Positions 39,689 through 47,671 of a DNA stretch of 64,000 nucleotides are shown in pieces. The notes beneath the pieces were generated by a model, which saw nothing but the letters and a program-made list of their open reading frames with translations, searched no databases and was not told the origin of the DNA. The stretch is from Phytobacter diazotrophicus (GTDB lineage Bacteria > Pseudomonadota > Gammaproteobacteria > Enterobacterales > Enterobacteriaceae): assembly GCA_004346725.1 (NCBI GenBank), contig SMDE01000001.1:547204-611203 (forward strand). Reading direction: 5' to 3'. The position numbers and the translations under genes are program-made. Numbering within the stretch: position 1 is the stretch's first letter; each line of letters starts with the position of its first letter.

Positions 39689-39918
39689 GCGCGTACCTCC
39701 TCAGTGAGCCAGCGTGCATTGCAGCGTTCGACCACATCATCAAGCCGGGCAGTCATGAGGTGAATGACGGAAGCGAGCTGTAACTGTTGTGCCGGGTCAC
39801 GGCGGGAGGAAAGACAGTCCTGTACCTGCATAAGTTCGCCGACAAGCTGGCCGACATTACGCAGGTGTTCGAGGTGCAGGAGGTCAGCACGGGTGATGGT
39901 CAGGGTGAGTTCGTTCAT
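39685..39918 (-). CDS. P4-type conserved small protein, 77 aa
   Basis: 77 aa, helical ([20 protein letters not shown]). Its start overlaps the stop of the Icd-like gene and its stop overlaps the next start, which marks a tight operon leading to alpha. Function unknown. Confidence 0.75.
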   Translation of the reverse strand: MNELTLTITRADLLHLEHLRNVGQLVGELMQVQDCLSSRRDPAQQLQLASVIHLMTARLDDVVERCNARWLTEEVRA

Positions 39919-40109
39919 GCGCGCACCTCCGCAACCGGCAGGCGACCGGCAAACGAAAGGACGTAATCACGCACAAGAGCAAGACGTGCGGCCTGTTCAT
40001 CACCGGCGACGGTGCGGAGCATACAGATACGGGGCTTGCGGTCTGCACGACGAACGGCGGCAAACACAAAGACAAACTGCGGGTGTGACGGGGTGAGGGT
40101 CGTAGCCAT
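39915..40109 (-). CDS. Icd-like (Ash family) small protein
   Basis: 64 aa from the ATG at 40109 ([20 protein letters not shown]), with GGAGG upstream. Similar P4-satellite proteins are annotated as host cell division inhibitor Icd-like. The frame stays open upstream to about 40352 and longer versions are often annotated, but that part overlaps the immunity-RNA-like region and looks non-coding. First gene of the alpha operon. Confidence 0.7.
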   Translation of the reverse strand: MATTLTPSHPQFVFVFAAVRRADRKPRICMLRTVAGDEQAARLALVRDYVLSFAGRLPVAEVRA

Positions 40110-40458
40110 AGCGGCAGCCTCCATAGTTAGCTGATTACAGCTACCACCGAAGTTCTCACGCAATGGTGGTAGCCCAGACGGGGGTGAGAAACCGGCAACT
40201 ATGGAAACCGGCCAGCCGAAGACTGCCCCGCCTGAGCCACCATTATTTTGACGGCGCAACAGACAAAGAACCGTTGCCCGAAAAATGGGTGCACAAAAGC
40301 ATAGACACAAAAAAAGACGCATGGCGCGTCCGGTGTCGCCATAGTTAAACACGGGTTCTCACGCCCGGCTGCCGATTTTGCGACAGCGGGAAAACTGTAC
40401 CAGGAAACCCACAACGGGCGCAAGCCAGAAAAAGGCGCTTTTTGCTGAGCGGCCATCA
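40110..40458 (-). ncRNA. P4 CI immunity-RNA-like region (candidate)
   Basis: Between the Icd-like gene and vis, where P4 encodes its CI antisense RNA. It holds a perfect 9-bp stem GCTACCACC / GGTGGTAGC at 40140-40148 and 40165-40173 with a 16-base loop, and stem-rich DNA around it. In P4 this RNA pairs with the nascent leader transcript and ends it early, giving immunity. Exact RNA ends and the leader promoter cannot be set by eye. Confidence 0.45.
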
Positions 40459-40725
40459 TCATGCGTCGTAACCCCGGTTGCGTTCGGCGATACGGTCAGC
40501 CATCCAGGCGGAGATTTCAGAGTGCGCCCACGCTACATTTTTTCCTCCGAGCGAGATTTGTTTCGGGAAAGCCTCTCGGCTGATGAGGTCGTAGATGGTC
40601 GACCGGGACAGGCCGCACAGATGCATCACTTCGGGCAGACGGATAAAGCGTTCCTGAGCGGTGTCAGAGACCGGCATCACCGGGGCGGCAGGAGCGGGAG
40701 ACAGGGAAGAAAAAGTGGTGTGCAT
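40459..40725 (-). CDS. vis: Vis/AlpA-family excisionase-regulator
   Basis: 88 aa, the length of P4 Vis. AlpA-type HTH: RFIRLPEVMHLCGLSRSTIY, then DLISREAFPKQISLG and SEISAWMADRIAER. In P4 Vis represses the late promoters and acts as excisionase with Int; CP4-57 AlpA does likewise. GAGGTAG precedes the ATG. A short Pro/Ala-rich N-terminus may mean translation starts later at MPVSDTAQ. Confidence 0.9.
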   Translation of the reverse strand: MHTTFSSLSPAPAAPVMPVSDTAQERFIRLPEVMHLCGLSRSTIYDLISREAFPKQISLGGKNVAWAHSEISAWMADRIAERNRGYDA

Positions 40726-40992
40726 CGGGCTACCTCATAAAGTCCATACAGTGCCGGGCGTGCCCCTCCGGCTTCGGGTAGCTCCCTATTATGTTTATAT
40801 TTTTCCGCAGGTCATGTTTGATTTTCGCGGAAATAAACATTGACTTTTCTCAGAGTAAAACAATGGCAAACGGTGGCAAACAGATGCAAATCAATGCATT
40901 ACATTGCAGTAATATTTATTTATTTTAGTTATACATTTTCACTTTTTAATCGAAATAAAGTCTAAGTTATGCCGTCAGTGAAAAACCAGGAC

Positions 40993-41098
40993 GGTGAACA
41001 GTAGTGAACAGTCGGTGAACAGTTAACCCCTCAACTGTTCACCCTTTAACTTACTGTATTACTTATCTTTTTATTCAGGGTGAACAGTAGTGAACAGT
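40993..41098. other. Satellite origin with iterons for alpha protein
   Basis: Six copies of (G/A)GTGAACAGT: 40993, 41003, 41014 (direct), 41034-41043 (inverted), 41079 and 41089 (direct), around an AT-rich stretch (41044-41077). These are the P4 type I iterons bound by the alpha C-terminal domain. Located between vis and sid as P4 ori is. With the two crr-like repeats this gives a complete set of replication sites. Confidence 0.9.
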
Positions 41099-41172
41099 TA
41101 TCAGTAAAAAAATAAACGGTGAGTAAGGTTTTCCTGCGACCTCTTTCTGGCGAGCCGGGGTTACATCCCTTT

Positions 41173-41190
41173 TGTGCCATCCCTGCCACA
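41173..41190 (+). promoter_or_regulatory. Delta/Ogr activator box of the sid promoter
   Basis: TGT-N12-ACA dyad (TTGTGCCATCCCTGCCACAA with flanks), 72 bases before the sid ATG. This is the form and place of the P2 Ogr / P4 Delta binding site near -55 of late promoters. It implies activation by helper Ogr as well as by the satellite's own Delta. Confidence 0.8.
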
Positions 41191-41261
41191 ACCCTAATGA
41201 ATCGCCCCGTTGTGTGGTGCACGGCAGAATGACCTCAGCCAACACACACGGAGAGCCTGAA

Positions 41262-42014
41262 ATGATGAAGCCCGCAGAGATTATTGCCACCGCCATGAAA
41301 GCGACAACAGAGAAGCAGAGGAAGGAGAACGAACAGCGCGTGACCGTTGCACTTGAGGCGTTCACGCAGGCCCGTGACGCCCACACGGCCAGCATGAAAA
41401 AACTGTATGACACCGAAGCGGCCATTCGCCGCAGTGAACAGGAACGGCAGGCCGCGCTGGATGAAAGCGCGGAAGCGGAACAGAGCTGGCGCAGCCGGTT
41501 CCGCAGTCTGCGCGGTAACATCACCCCGGAAATGAAAGCCGAACACTCACAGCGCGTTGCGAACCGCGAACTGGCGGAAGAGTTCACCGCCCTGATTGCC
41601 GAACTGGAAGACGATAAAGACAGTGCGATGCTCGGCGCATGCAGGTCAGCACGTCAGTACACAGATGCACACAGAACGGCATTCACCACGTATGCCGACG
41701 GTGAATGGGCCTGTGCCCTTACGGCCATTGACCCGGCACTGATACGCGCTTTTGTGCTGCGCATCCGTTCGCTGGAGTTAAGCGGCAACGAATCAGCATA
41801 TGCCACTGCGGCCCGTGAGCTTGCGAACAGCCTGGGGACAATGAAGGCTGTTCACGAGTTTGATATGGCACAGGAGCCGGTATTGTCCGTCACCGGTCTG
41901 TACCGCCCGGCACTGACGGGGTTGGATATGAAGCTCTATAACAGCCCGGCCAGATGTACGCAACTCGCGCAGGCACTGGCCGCAAAAAAAGCCGCTAACG
42001 GGACGGGGGTATAA
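41262..42014 (+). CDS. sid: Capsid size determination protein Sid
   Basis: 250 aa (P4 Sid 244). External scaffold that makes helper capsid protein form small T=4 heads which fit only the satellite genome. Helical throughout; recognisable segments are SWRSRFRSLRGNITPEMK, RVANRELAEEF and EPVLSVTGLYRPALTGLD, each with a P4 Sid counterpart. The ATG at 41262 follows GGAGAG. First gene of the late operon sid-delta-psu. Confidence 0.92.
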   Translation: MMKPAEIIATAMKATTEKQRKENEQRVTVALEAFTQARDAHTASMKKLYDTEAAIRRSEQERQAALDESAEAEQSWRSRFRSLRGNITPEMKAEHSQRVANRELAEEFTALIAELEDDKDSAMLGACRSARQYTDAHRTAFTTYADGEWACALTAIDPALIRAFVLRIRSLELSGNESAYATAARELANSLGTMKAVHEFDMAQEPVLSVTGLYRPALTGLDMKLYNSPARCTQLAQALAAKKAANGTGV

Positions 42015-42017
42015 ATC

Positions 42018-42218
42018 ATGTTTCACTGCCCGTTCTGCAAACACGCCGCCCATTCGCGCACAAGCAGCTACCTGTCGGAAAACGTCAAACGCCGCTATCA
42101 CCAGTGCCGGAATATTGAATGCTCGGCCACGTTCCGTACCACCGAATCGGTTGACGGGGTGATACGTGCCGGGGTGCTTGTGCCGTCCCCGGAGCCGGAC
42201 AGTCCACCGGCACCGTAA
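42018..42218 (+). CDS. Delta/Ogr-family late transcription activator (single domain)
   Basis: 66 aa zinc-finger activator: CPFC...CRNIEC pattern (FHCPFCKHAAHSRTSSYLSE, YHQCRNIECSATFRTTES). P4 Delta is a tandem of two such domains (about 166 aa); this protein has only one, like P2 Ogr (72 aa). It should switch on the sid operon and helper late genes through TGT-N12-ACA sites. Starts 3 bases after the sid stop. Confidence 0.9.
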   Translation: MFHCPFCKHAAHSRTSSYLSENVKRRYHQCRNIECSATFRTTESVDGVIRAGVLVPSPEPDSPPAP

Positions 42219-42262
42219 ATACCCCCTCTCATATACTGTTAAAGACCACGGAGAGAACACCG

Positions 42263-42838
42263 TTGACCACACTCACACCACAGCAGGCCTTTGACATCTG
42301 TCAGGCCGACAAAACCACCTGGCTTAACCTGAAAACGGAACGGGCACAGGCCGAGCAGGCACTGAACGACCACCTTTCCGGGGACAGTGAAAACTGCCCG
42401 GTCAGGGTGGCGGCACTGCGCGGGCGCATTGAGGTGAATAAATGGCAGATTAACCGGGCAGCCGGTCGCTATATCCACTCGCATGAAACCTTACAGCACG
42501 TCAGCATACAGAACGGTCTTGAGGGATTTATGCAGGAACACGGGGCCACACTGGCCGCCGTGCTGGCCCCGGAATTAAAAGCGCTGAACGGCCAGCCGGA
42601 CTTTATTAAACGCCGTGCCCTCGACCGCGCAACCACGTATATTCGTGATGCGCTGGCCGCGTGGCTGAATACCGGTCAGGAAATTCATTATTGTGCACAG
42701 GATAATGATATTTTAATTGCCGCCGGACACAGGCCTGACGCGGCTTCGCGGGCAGATAATCAGGAAAAATATACGCCTGCACAGAACCAGATTTATGCGC
42801 GACGGTGCGCAGACATGGCCGCGCAGCACCCCGCCTGA
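42263..42838 (+). CDS. psu: Polarity suppression/decoration protein Psu
   Basis: 191 aa (P4 Psu 190). Inhibits Rho-dependent termination and decorates the P4 capsid. The start is TTG at 42263 with GGAGAG nine bases before; no ATG fits. Conserved helices: QQAFDICQADKTTWLNLKTE, RGRIEVNKWQINRAAGRYIH and YCAQDNDILIAAGHRPDAAS. Last gene before cos. Confidence 0.94.
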   Translation: MTTLTPQQAFDICQADKTTWLNLKTERAQAEQALNDHLSGDSENCPVRVAALRGRIEVNKWQINRAAGRYIHSHETLQHVSIQNGLEGFMQEHGATLAAVLAPELKALNGQPDFIKRRALDRATTYIRDALAAWLNTGQEIHYCAQDNDILIAAGHRPDAASRADNQEKYTPAQNQIYARRCADMAAQHPA

Positions 42839-43314
42839 AAATCACCGAAAATCCCGCTATTTTTCCTGGATTACGCCATGCATCCACAGGGTGCATGGTT
42901 TTGCATGCGTTTACGCACTTTTTTTGCCCCTTCCCGCACCAGTTCCGGCGCGGTCTGAGCGGGTTCATGCACCTGCATTAAAACCGCCCCGTTAAGCGGG
43001 CAGGCGAGGCGGGGAAAGCACTGCGCGCTCGCCTGCAAACATTTAATTTATGAATTTATAATTGAAAAAAAATACTCAAAATCAATTCATAGGCAAATTA
43101 TTATCAATCAGTGAAAGTGATATACATTTTGGTTACGAGATTGTAACAAGCGTGTGATTGTATTCAGTGTTCACCGCATCGTCACTCCAATAAATTGTAA
43201 GCAACCTCACATAAGTGGGAATATATTCTATTTTATACTTTTCTAAATTTGATATTAATAATTGTCAGATTGAATGATTTATCACACACAGTATGATTAT
43301 GATAAGGCATGCTT
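42839..43314. other. psu-OLD intergenic region with cos
   Basis: About 475 bases. The first half is GC-rich and contains cos (43003-43021). From about 43040 the composition drops sharply to AT-rich sequence, which is the junction between satellite backbone and cargo. The promoter of the OLD gene must lie in the AT-rich part. Confidence 0.7.
43003..43021. other. cos site, P2/P4 type
   Basis: GGCGAGGCGGGGAAAGCAC, identical to the 19-base cohesive end sequence of P2 and P4 as I remember it, located just after psu as in P4. It is flanked by an inverted repeat (GCGGGCAGGCGAG / CTCGCCTGC). It is the packaging start used by the helper terminase. Confidence 0.92.
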
Positions 43315-45054
43315 ATGAAAATATCATTTTTTGGAGTTAATAATTTTCGGGCAATCTCAGGTGGTATCGAGAATAATAAGATAATTTTCAAAGATACTAA
43401 TACTTTATTTATATATGGGGCTAATAACGCTGGTAAATCTACCTTTCTAAAGGCATACGTATTTTTTTATTCAAATGAAAAACCAACAGTCAATGATTTT
43501 TTTAAATGTGATGACAAAAACTCCATTGAGTTCGAATTAGAGGTTCAGCTTGATGATTTAGATAAGCAAAGGATAGAAGAGAAAGCCCCTAAACAAAAAG
43601 AAAGTTACAAAAAATATTTAAATGATGATTACATAAGGATAAAGAAAATATGGAGTAAAAACGGCACGAAGATAGAAGATAAAAACTACACCTATGATTA
43701 TAGTACTGAGAAATATGATGAAATTGGATATGCATCAGTCGGTCTACATACAGTTTTTCAGTCGTGCTTGCCAAAACCTGTATTTATTAAAGCAATGCCA
43801 ACAGAGGAGGAAGCAAAGAAAATACTTAATGAAATATTAAAATTGATGGCTGAAAGTACTCTTAAAAAAGACGATCTTGCAGAATTGAAAGCGGCTCAAG
43901 ATAAGATAAAAGAATTGCAAGATAAGATGTATGATCCAAATCTGATTGATACATATCAACATTCCGTTAATGACTATTTTAATAAGATATTTGGTGATAC
44001 TGAAATTTGTTTCAAAGATCAGAAGGATCGAGTTGCTTGGACAGAAAATAAGCTTGGAAAGGATTTTGATATTGAGTTTTTGAAAAAAAATAGTGATGGG
44101 GTAATAGATGGTAATATACCTTCAACTTATAGCAGCGTAGGTCATGGTACAATCAGAACTGCAATCTTTACCTTACTATTGATGCGGGATGTTGCAGAGA
44201 GATTTGAGAGAAAACAGGGACGTAAAGATTATATGGTTCTTTTTGAGGAACCAGAGTTATTTCTTTATCCCAGAATAGTCAAGGAGCTGCGTGAGCTCAT
44301 TTATCAAGTTAGCGTTGAAGATCTACCTTATCAAGTGCTATGTGCATCACACTCATCTTCTATGATAGATCTTTCAAAACCTAAATCTTCAATAATACGT
44401 TTGGTAAACAATAGAGAAGGAACTAAAACATACCAAATAAATGATCAGTTTTTGAAAAGTGCTAAAGGTATAGCAACCAATGATGAGCTCAAGCAGGAAA
44501 TGTATGAAGTATTGAGATTTAACCCATATATATGTGAATCATTTTATGCAGATGAGGTTCTTTTGATTGAAGGGCCAACTGAGGAAATAATATCTAGAGC
44601 ATACTTTCAAGAGTGCCCTTCTAAAAAAACAGTGTTTGTGCTCAATTGTGGCACTGTAAATAACATTCCTTTTTATCAAAAAATATTCTCGCGATTCAAC
44701 ATTAAATATCATGTCATTTGTGATACGGACAAAGCTAAAATTCTGAGCGTTGATGATAGTGGTAACCCATGCTTTGACTCTGGGATCCAAAAAACCATAT
44801 CAGACCAGCATTCTTCTGATAAAAAATACATGAAGGAGAATATTGGTTTACTTAGAACTCACAGAATTACTTTCGAACCAGCACATCAAAGTGAAGATAT
44901 ACCAGAATTTCTGCGGTTTATCGATAGTGGTGATAAAAGCAAGCCATTTAATGCAAACTTGTATTGGAAGGATATTCTCAAGCCCAATATTTCAAATGAA
45001 GATATAAATAAAGTTCCAATTATAAGATATCTAAGTGAAATTATTTCTCACTAA
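43315..45054 (+). CDS. OLD-family ATPase-TOPRIM nuclease (stand-alone, satellite cargo)
   Basis: 579 aa. N-terminal ABC/AAA ATPase: Walker A YGANNAGKST (about 34-43), signature-like region YSSVGHGTIRTAIFTLLLM (about 265-285), Walker B MVLFEEPELFLYP (about 306-318), H-loop VLCASHSSSM. C-terminal TOPRIM: glutamate motif DEVLLIEGPTEE (about 411-422) and the acidic pair CDTDKAK (about 469-475). This is the class 1 OLD layout, as in P2 Old and GajA. No UvrD-like helicase or other partner adjoins, so it would act alone. ATG at 43315 is favoured by AAGG seven bases before. AT-rich, unlike the satellite backbone. A role in phage defence is inferred from family and place. Confidence 0.9.
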   Translation: MKISFFGVNNFRAISGGIENNKIIFKDTNTLFIYGANNAGKSTFLKAYVFFYSNEKPTVNDFFKCDDKNSIEFELEVQLDDLDKQRIEEKAPKQKESYKKYLNDDYIRIKKIWSKNGTKIEDKNYTYDYSTEKYDEIGYASVGLHTVFQSCLPKPVFIKAMPTEEEAKKILNEILKLMAESTLKKDDLAELKAAQDKIKELQDKMYDPNLIDTYQHSVNDYFNKIFGDTEICFKDQKDRVAWTENKLGKDFDIEFLKKNSDGVIDGNIPSTYSSVGHGTIRTAIFTLLLMRDVAERFERKQGRKDYMVLFEEPELFLYPRIVKELRELIYQVSVEDLPYQVLCASHSSSMIDLSKPKSSIIRLVNNREGTKTYQINDQFLKSAKGIATNDELKQEMYEVLRFNPYICESFYADEVLLIEGPTEEIISRAYFQECPSKKTVFVLNCGTVNNIPFYQKIFSRFNIKYHVICDTDKAKILSVDDSGNPCFDSGIQKTISDQHSSDKKYMKENIGLLRTHRITFEPAHQSEDIPEFLRFIDSGDKSKPFNANLYWKDILKPNISNEDINKVPIIRYLSEIISH

Positions 45055-45075
45055 GATTTAGGTAGTTCATTTATA

Positions 45076-45102
45076 AAAACCACGTCATCCGGCGTGGTTT
45101 GA
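45076..45102. terminator. Hairpin between OLD gene and int
   Basis: Stem AAACCACG / CGTGGTTT with loop TCATCCGG, between two convergent genes. A-rich on one side and T-containing on the other; probably bidirectional. Confidence 0.7.
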
Positions 45103-45155
45103 TGATTGTACCGATACGATTTTTAAATTGCTTCATATAGATGGGTTTTAATATT

Positions 45156-46349
45156 TTATTTATTTTGAAATACAGTTATCCCCCACCAATTCATCAAGTC
45201 TACTCTTTGCTTTAAGTAAATAGACCTATTATAAGCTTTTCTTACTTCGTTTTTATCACTATGTGCAAGAGCAGATTCAATCACGTCAGCATTAAAACCA
45301 GCCTCATTCATTGCAGTGCTAGCAATTGATCTCAAGCCATGAGCGACTAATTTCCCGCCAAAACCTACCCTCTTCAATGCGGCATTAGCTGTCTGGCTAT
45401 TCATTGGGAGCTTTGGATCATTCCTACTAGGAAAAACATATTCACGATGTGCACTGATTGATTTCATCACATCCAGAATTTCTATTGCCTGAGGTGATAA
45501 AGGCACAACGTGTTCGCGTTTTGCTTTCATCCGCTCTGCTGGGATTGTCCAGAGTTTTGCATTAAGGTCAATTTCTTCCCATCGAGTGCCGGAAGCCTCA
45601 GAGGGACGTACAAGGGTCAGGAGTTGCCATTCAATCAAACAGCGGGTTGGTACAGACAGATTTGACATAACCAAAGACCGCATGAGCTTCGGCAATTCTT
45701 CCGGTCGCAACGTTGGCATGTTCTGCTTTTTCGGTTTTTCAAAGGCCATACCAACACCTGATGCCGGATTAGCATCTATCAAGCCGGTATTAACTGCATA
45801 AATCATTATCTCATTAACGCGCTGTACCAAGCGGCGTACCGTCTCTAACGCGCCACGTGCTTTGATTGGCTCCAGGGCTTCAACAATTTTTCTGGCTTTA
45901 ATTTCCTGAACAGGTATAGCCCCGATAGCAGGGAAAATGTCTTTGTCCAAAGAGCGCCAAATGTCTTTCGCATAGTCTTCTGTGACGCTCTTGCTTTTAA
46001 TCTGGAACCAGTTAGCGGCCACGGTTGAGAAAATGCTGTCCAACTCAATCGGGCGTTGTTCTGAAGCTTGCTCCAGTTGCTGTTGAGGATCTATCCCTTG
46101 CGCGAGCGTAGTTAAATGCTGGTCGCGTATTTGACGAGCTGCTGCAAGCGTAAGGGCAGGGTATGAACCGAGGCTTAGATTAGTTCGGCTGCCGCTTCCC
46201 GGTCGTTGATAACGGAAGCGCCACAGTTTTTTCCCAGAAGTTTTGACGAGTAAGAACAGGCCATCACCATCATGAAGGGTGAAGTCTTTTTCGCGGGGTT
46301 TCGCTTTGAGGATTTCGTTGTTAGTAAGTGGGCGTGTAATGCGCGCCAT
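45156..46349 (-). CDS. int: P4-type tyrosine integrase
   Basis: 397 aa. N-terminal DUF4102-type arm-binding domain (MARITRPLTNNEILKAKPRE), core-binding SAM-like domain, then the catalytic domain: Arg in LVRPSEASGTRWEEI, HGLR in LVAHGLRSIASTAMNEAG, and the HxxxxxxxRxxY region ALAHSDKNEVRKAYNRS with the nucleophilic tyrosine. The start at 46349 matches P4-type integrases and has AAGGGATCC upstream. It directs insertion at the ssrA 3' end, 180 bases away, and is followed downstream by the OLD cargo. Confidence 0.96.
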   Translation of the reverse strand: MARITRPLTNNEILKAKPREKDFTLHDGDGLFLLVKTSGKKLWRFRYQRPGSGSRTNLSLGSYPALTLAAARQIRDQHLTTLAQGIDPQQQLEQASEQRPIELDSIFSTVAANWFQIKSKSVTEDYAKDIWRSLDKDIFPAIGAIPVQEIKARKIVEALEPIKARGALETVRRLVQRVNEIMIYAVNTGLIDANPASGVGMAFEKPKKQNMPTLRPEELPKLMRSLVMSNLSVPTRCLIEWQLLTLVRPSEASGTRWEEIDLNAKLWTIPAERMKAKREHVVPLSPQAIEILDVMKSISAHREYVFPSRNDPKLPMNSQTANAALKRVGFGGKLVAHGLRSIASTAMNEAGFNADVIESALAHSDKNEVRKAYNRSIYLKQRVDLMNWWGITVFQNK

Positions 46350-46366
46350 GTCTGGATCCCTTCCAT

Positions 46367-46421
46367 AATTGGTACACGTTTTTGGCCCACAGTATACCGT
46401 GTACCTAAACGTGTACCAATT
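46367..46421. repeat. Inverted repeat and arm site upstream of int
   Basis: AATTGGTACACGTTT (46367-46381) and its exact reverse complement AAACGTGTACCAATT (46407-46421). The right arm is part of the 23-base sequence repeated at 34721-34743. Probably arm-type Int or Vis binding sites which may also autoregulate int. Confidence 0.8.
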
Positions 46422-46463
46422 TTCTCCGGATTCAGACGGATTGTCTCGGACGATTACAGACAC

Positions 46464-46496
46464 AAAAAAGCCCGCAGAGCTTGTGCTGTGCGGGCT
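46464..46496 (-). terminator. Satellite-borne ssrA terminator
   Basis: Minus strand: stem AGCCCGCACAG / CTCTGCGGGCT (imperfect) followed by TTTTTTGTG, 36 bases after the ssrA 3' end. It resembles the displaced native terminator at 34568-34600, flanks included, so the element appears to bring its own copy. Confidence 0.88.
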
Positions 46497-46531
46497 TTCA
46501 GGATTTCACCGGACGTATCCGGATCATGAAG

Positions 46532-46894
46532 TGGTGGAGCTGGCGGGAGTTGAACCCGCGTCCGAAATTCCTACATCCTCGGTACTACATGCTTAGTCAG
46601 TCTTTACATTCGCCTGGCACCTGCGGACAGACACGCCACTACCAGACTAGCCTGATTAGTTTTAACGCTTCAACCCCAGGCAGGGCCTCCACGCGATCTC
46701 TTTTGGGTTTGACCTCTCTTTGATCCCCGTCTTAAGAGCGGAAGCTAGGGAGAGAGGGCTCAGAGCAGGTTATTAAGCTGCTAAAGCGTAGTTTTCGTCG
46801 TTTGCGACTATTTTTTGCGGCTTTTTACGAGGCAAACCGCCCCTCGGCATGCACCTTGGGTTTCGCAAATCCCGTCGAATCCAGAATCAGCCCC
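46532..46894 (-). ncRNA. ssrA: tmRNA (10Sa RNA)
   Basis: 363 nt mature RNA that rescues stalled ribosomes with SmpB. The 5' end reads GGGGCTGATTCTGGATTCGA and the 3' end ...GGCGGGAGTT context on the plus strand, giving a terminal CCA encoded in the gene. The tRNA-Ala-like acceptor has the G-U determinant pair region and T-loop GGGTTCAACTCCC. The tag frame encodes ANDENYALAA, followed by tandem stops TAATAA, at about 46768-46803. The satellite is inserted exactly at its 3' end and the gene remains complete. Confidence 0.98.
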
Positions 46895-46909
46895 AAAAGT
46901 GTTGCGCTA

Positions 46910-46915
46910 AGTATA
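46910..46915 (-). promoter_or_regulatory. -10 element of ssrA
   Basis: TATACT on the minus strand, 15 bases before the mature 5' end. The -35 is not clear by eye. Confidence 0.6.
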
Positions 46916-47188
46916 ACAGATTTATGACGCAGCACACCAGTCCATATCGCTGTAATGCTTTTGCCAGAGCTGTCTGGCGAGAATGTGAACAAAAACCACT
47001 GATATCGTTACGAATAAAGATGATTAAGTGCAGAGAGAAAGTTCAGAGAAACGATATGGGAAGAGAAGGGCATGACATACAAGAAATCTTGATGTTCAAA
47101 CATTTCTCAACACCCAAAGTGAGAAAGGCGCTGCGGGAAAGATGTGTTGCCCGGACACTCCCGCTGCGGAAGCATCCGGTTGGCATTA

Positions 47189-47671
47189 TTAGCGGCCTGC
47201 GTTTTTCATAATGCGGGCTTTATCCAGTTGCCATTCACGCTCTTTAAGATCGGAACGTTTATCGTGCTGTTTCTTACCTTTCGCAACGCCGATTTTGACT
47301 TTGCACCAGGCATTTTTCCAGTACAGCGAAAGCGCGACAACGGTATAACCTTCGCGGTTTACGCGACCATAGAGGCTATCCAATTCACGTTGGTTGAGCA
47401 GCAACTTACGCGTACGGGTTGGATCGCAAACATAGTGGCTCGAAGCCACCGCCAGCGGGGTGAAGTTGGCACCGAACAGGTATGCTTCGCCATCTTTCAG
47501 AATCACATAGCTGTCGCCGATGTTGGCTTTGCCCGCTCGCAGGGATTTGACTTCCCAGCCCTGCAGAGACAGACCCGCCTCAAACTCTTCTTCGATAAAA
47601 TATTCATGGCGGGCGCGCTTATTCATCGCGATAGTGGCGGAACCGGGTTTGTGTACTTTTTTCTTCGTCAT
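47189..47671 (-). CDS. smpB: SsrA-binding protein SmpB
   Basis: 160-aa oligonucleotide-binding-fold protein that delivers tmRNA to stalled ribosomes. It carries the conserved start [18 protein letters not shown], the segment [13 protein letters not shown] and the basic C-terminal tail [17 protein letters not shown], which enters the mRNA channel. It lies about 290 bases upstream of ssrA on the same strand, as in E. coli, and is divergent from ratA. Confidence 0.98.
   Translation of the reverse strand: MTKKKVHKPGSATIAMNKRARHEYFIEEEFEAGLSLQGWEVKSLRAGKANIGDSYVILKDGEAYLFGANFTPLAVASSHYVCDPTRTRKLLLNQRELDSLYGRVNREGYTVVALSLYWKNAWCKVKIGVAKGKKQHDKRSDLKEREWQLDKARIMKNAGR

Larger units (their letters stand above)
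40726..41261. other. vis-sid intergenic region
   Basis: About 535 bases without a gene: upstream of vis an AT-rich stretch (40790-40970), then the iteron origin, then the Ogr/Delta box of the sid promoter. Confidence 0.7.
34646..46531. mobile_element. P4-like phage satellite integrated in ssrA
   Basis: About 11.9 kb, close to the 11.6 kb of phage P4. Order from the left: degenerate ssrA 3' end (attL), arm-type repeat, crr-like repeat, cargo gene, second crr-like repeat, alpha primase, two small genes, Icd-like gene, immunity-RNA-like region, vis/alpA, iteron origin, sid, delta/ogr, psu, cos, OLD nuclease cargo, integrase, arm repeat, terminator, ssrA 3' end (attR). All core modules look intact, so mobilisation by a P2-like helper phage is plausible. 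P4 gop and beta are not present; the OLD gene occupies their area. Confidence 0.92.

Noticed and set aside
40110..40352. Long N-terminal extension of the Icd-like protein
   Set aside because: The upstream part overlaps the stem-rich immunity-RNA-like region; the ribosome site favours the start at 40109.
40993..41098. CRISPR-like short direct repeats
   Set aside because: Ten-base iterons in both orientations without equal spacers, at the known place of the P4 origin.
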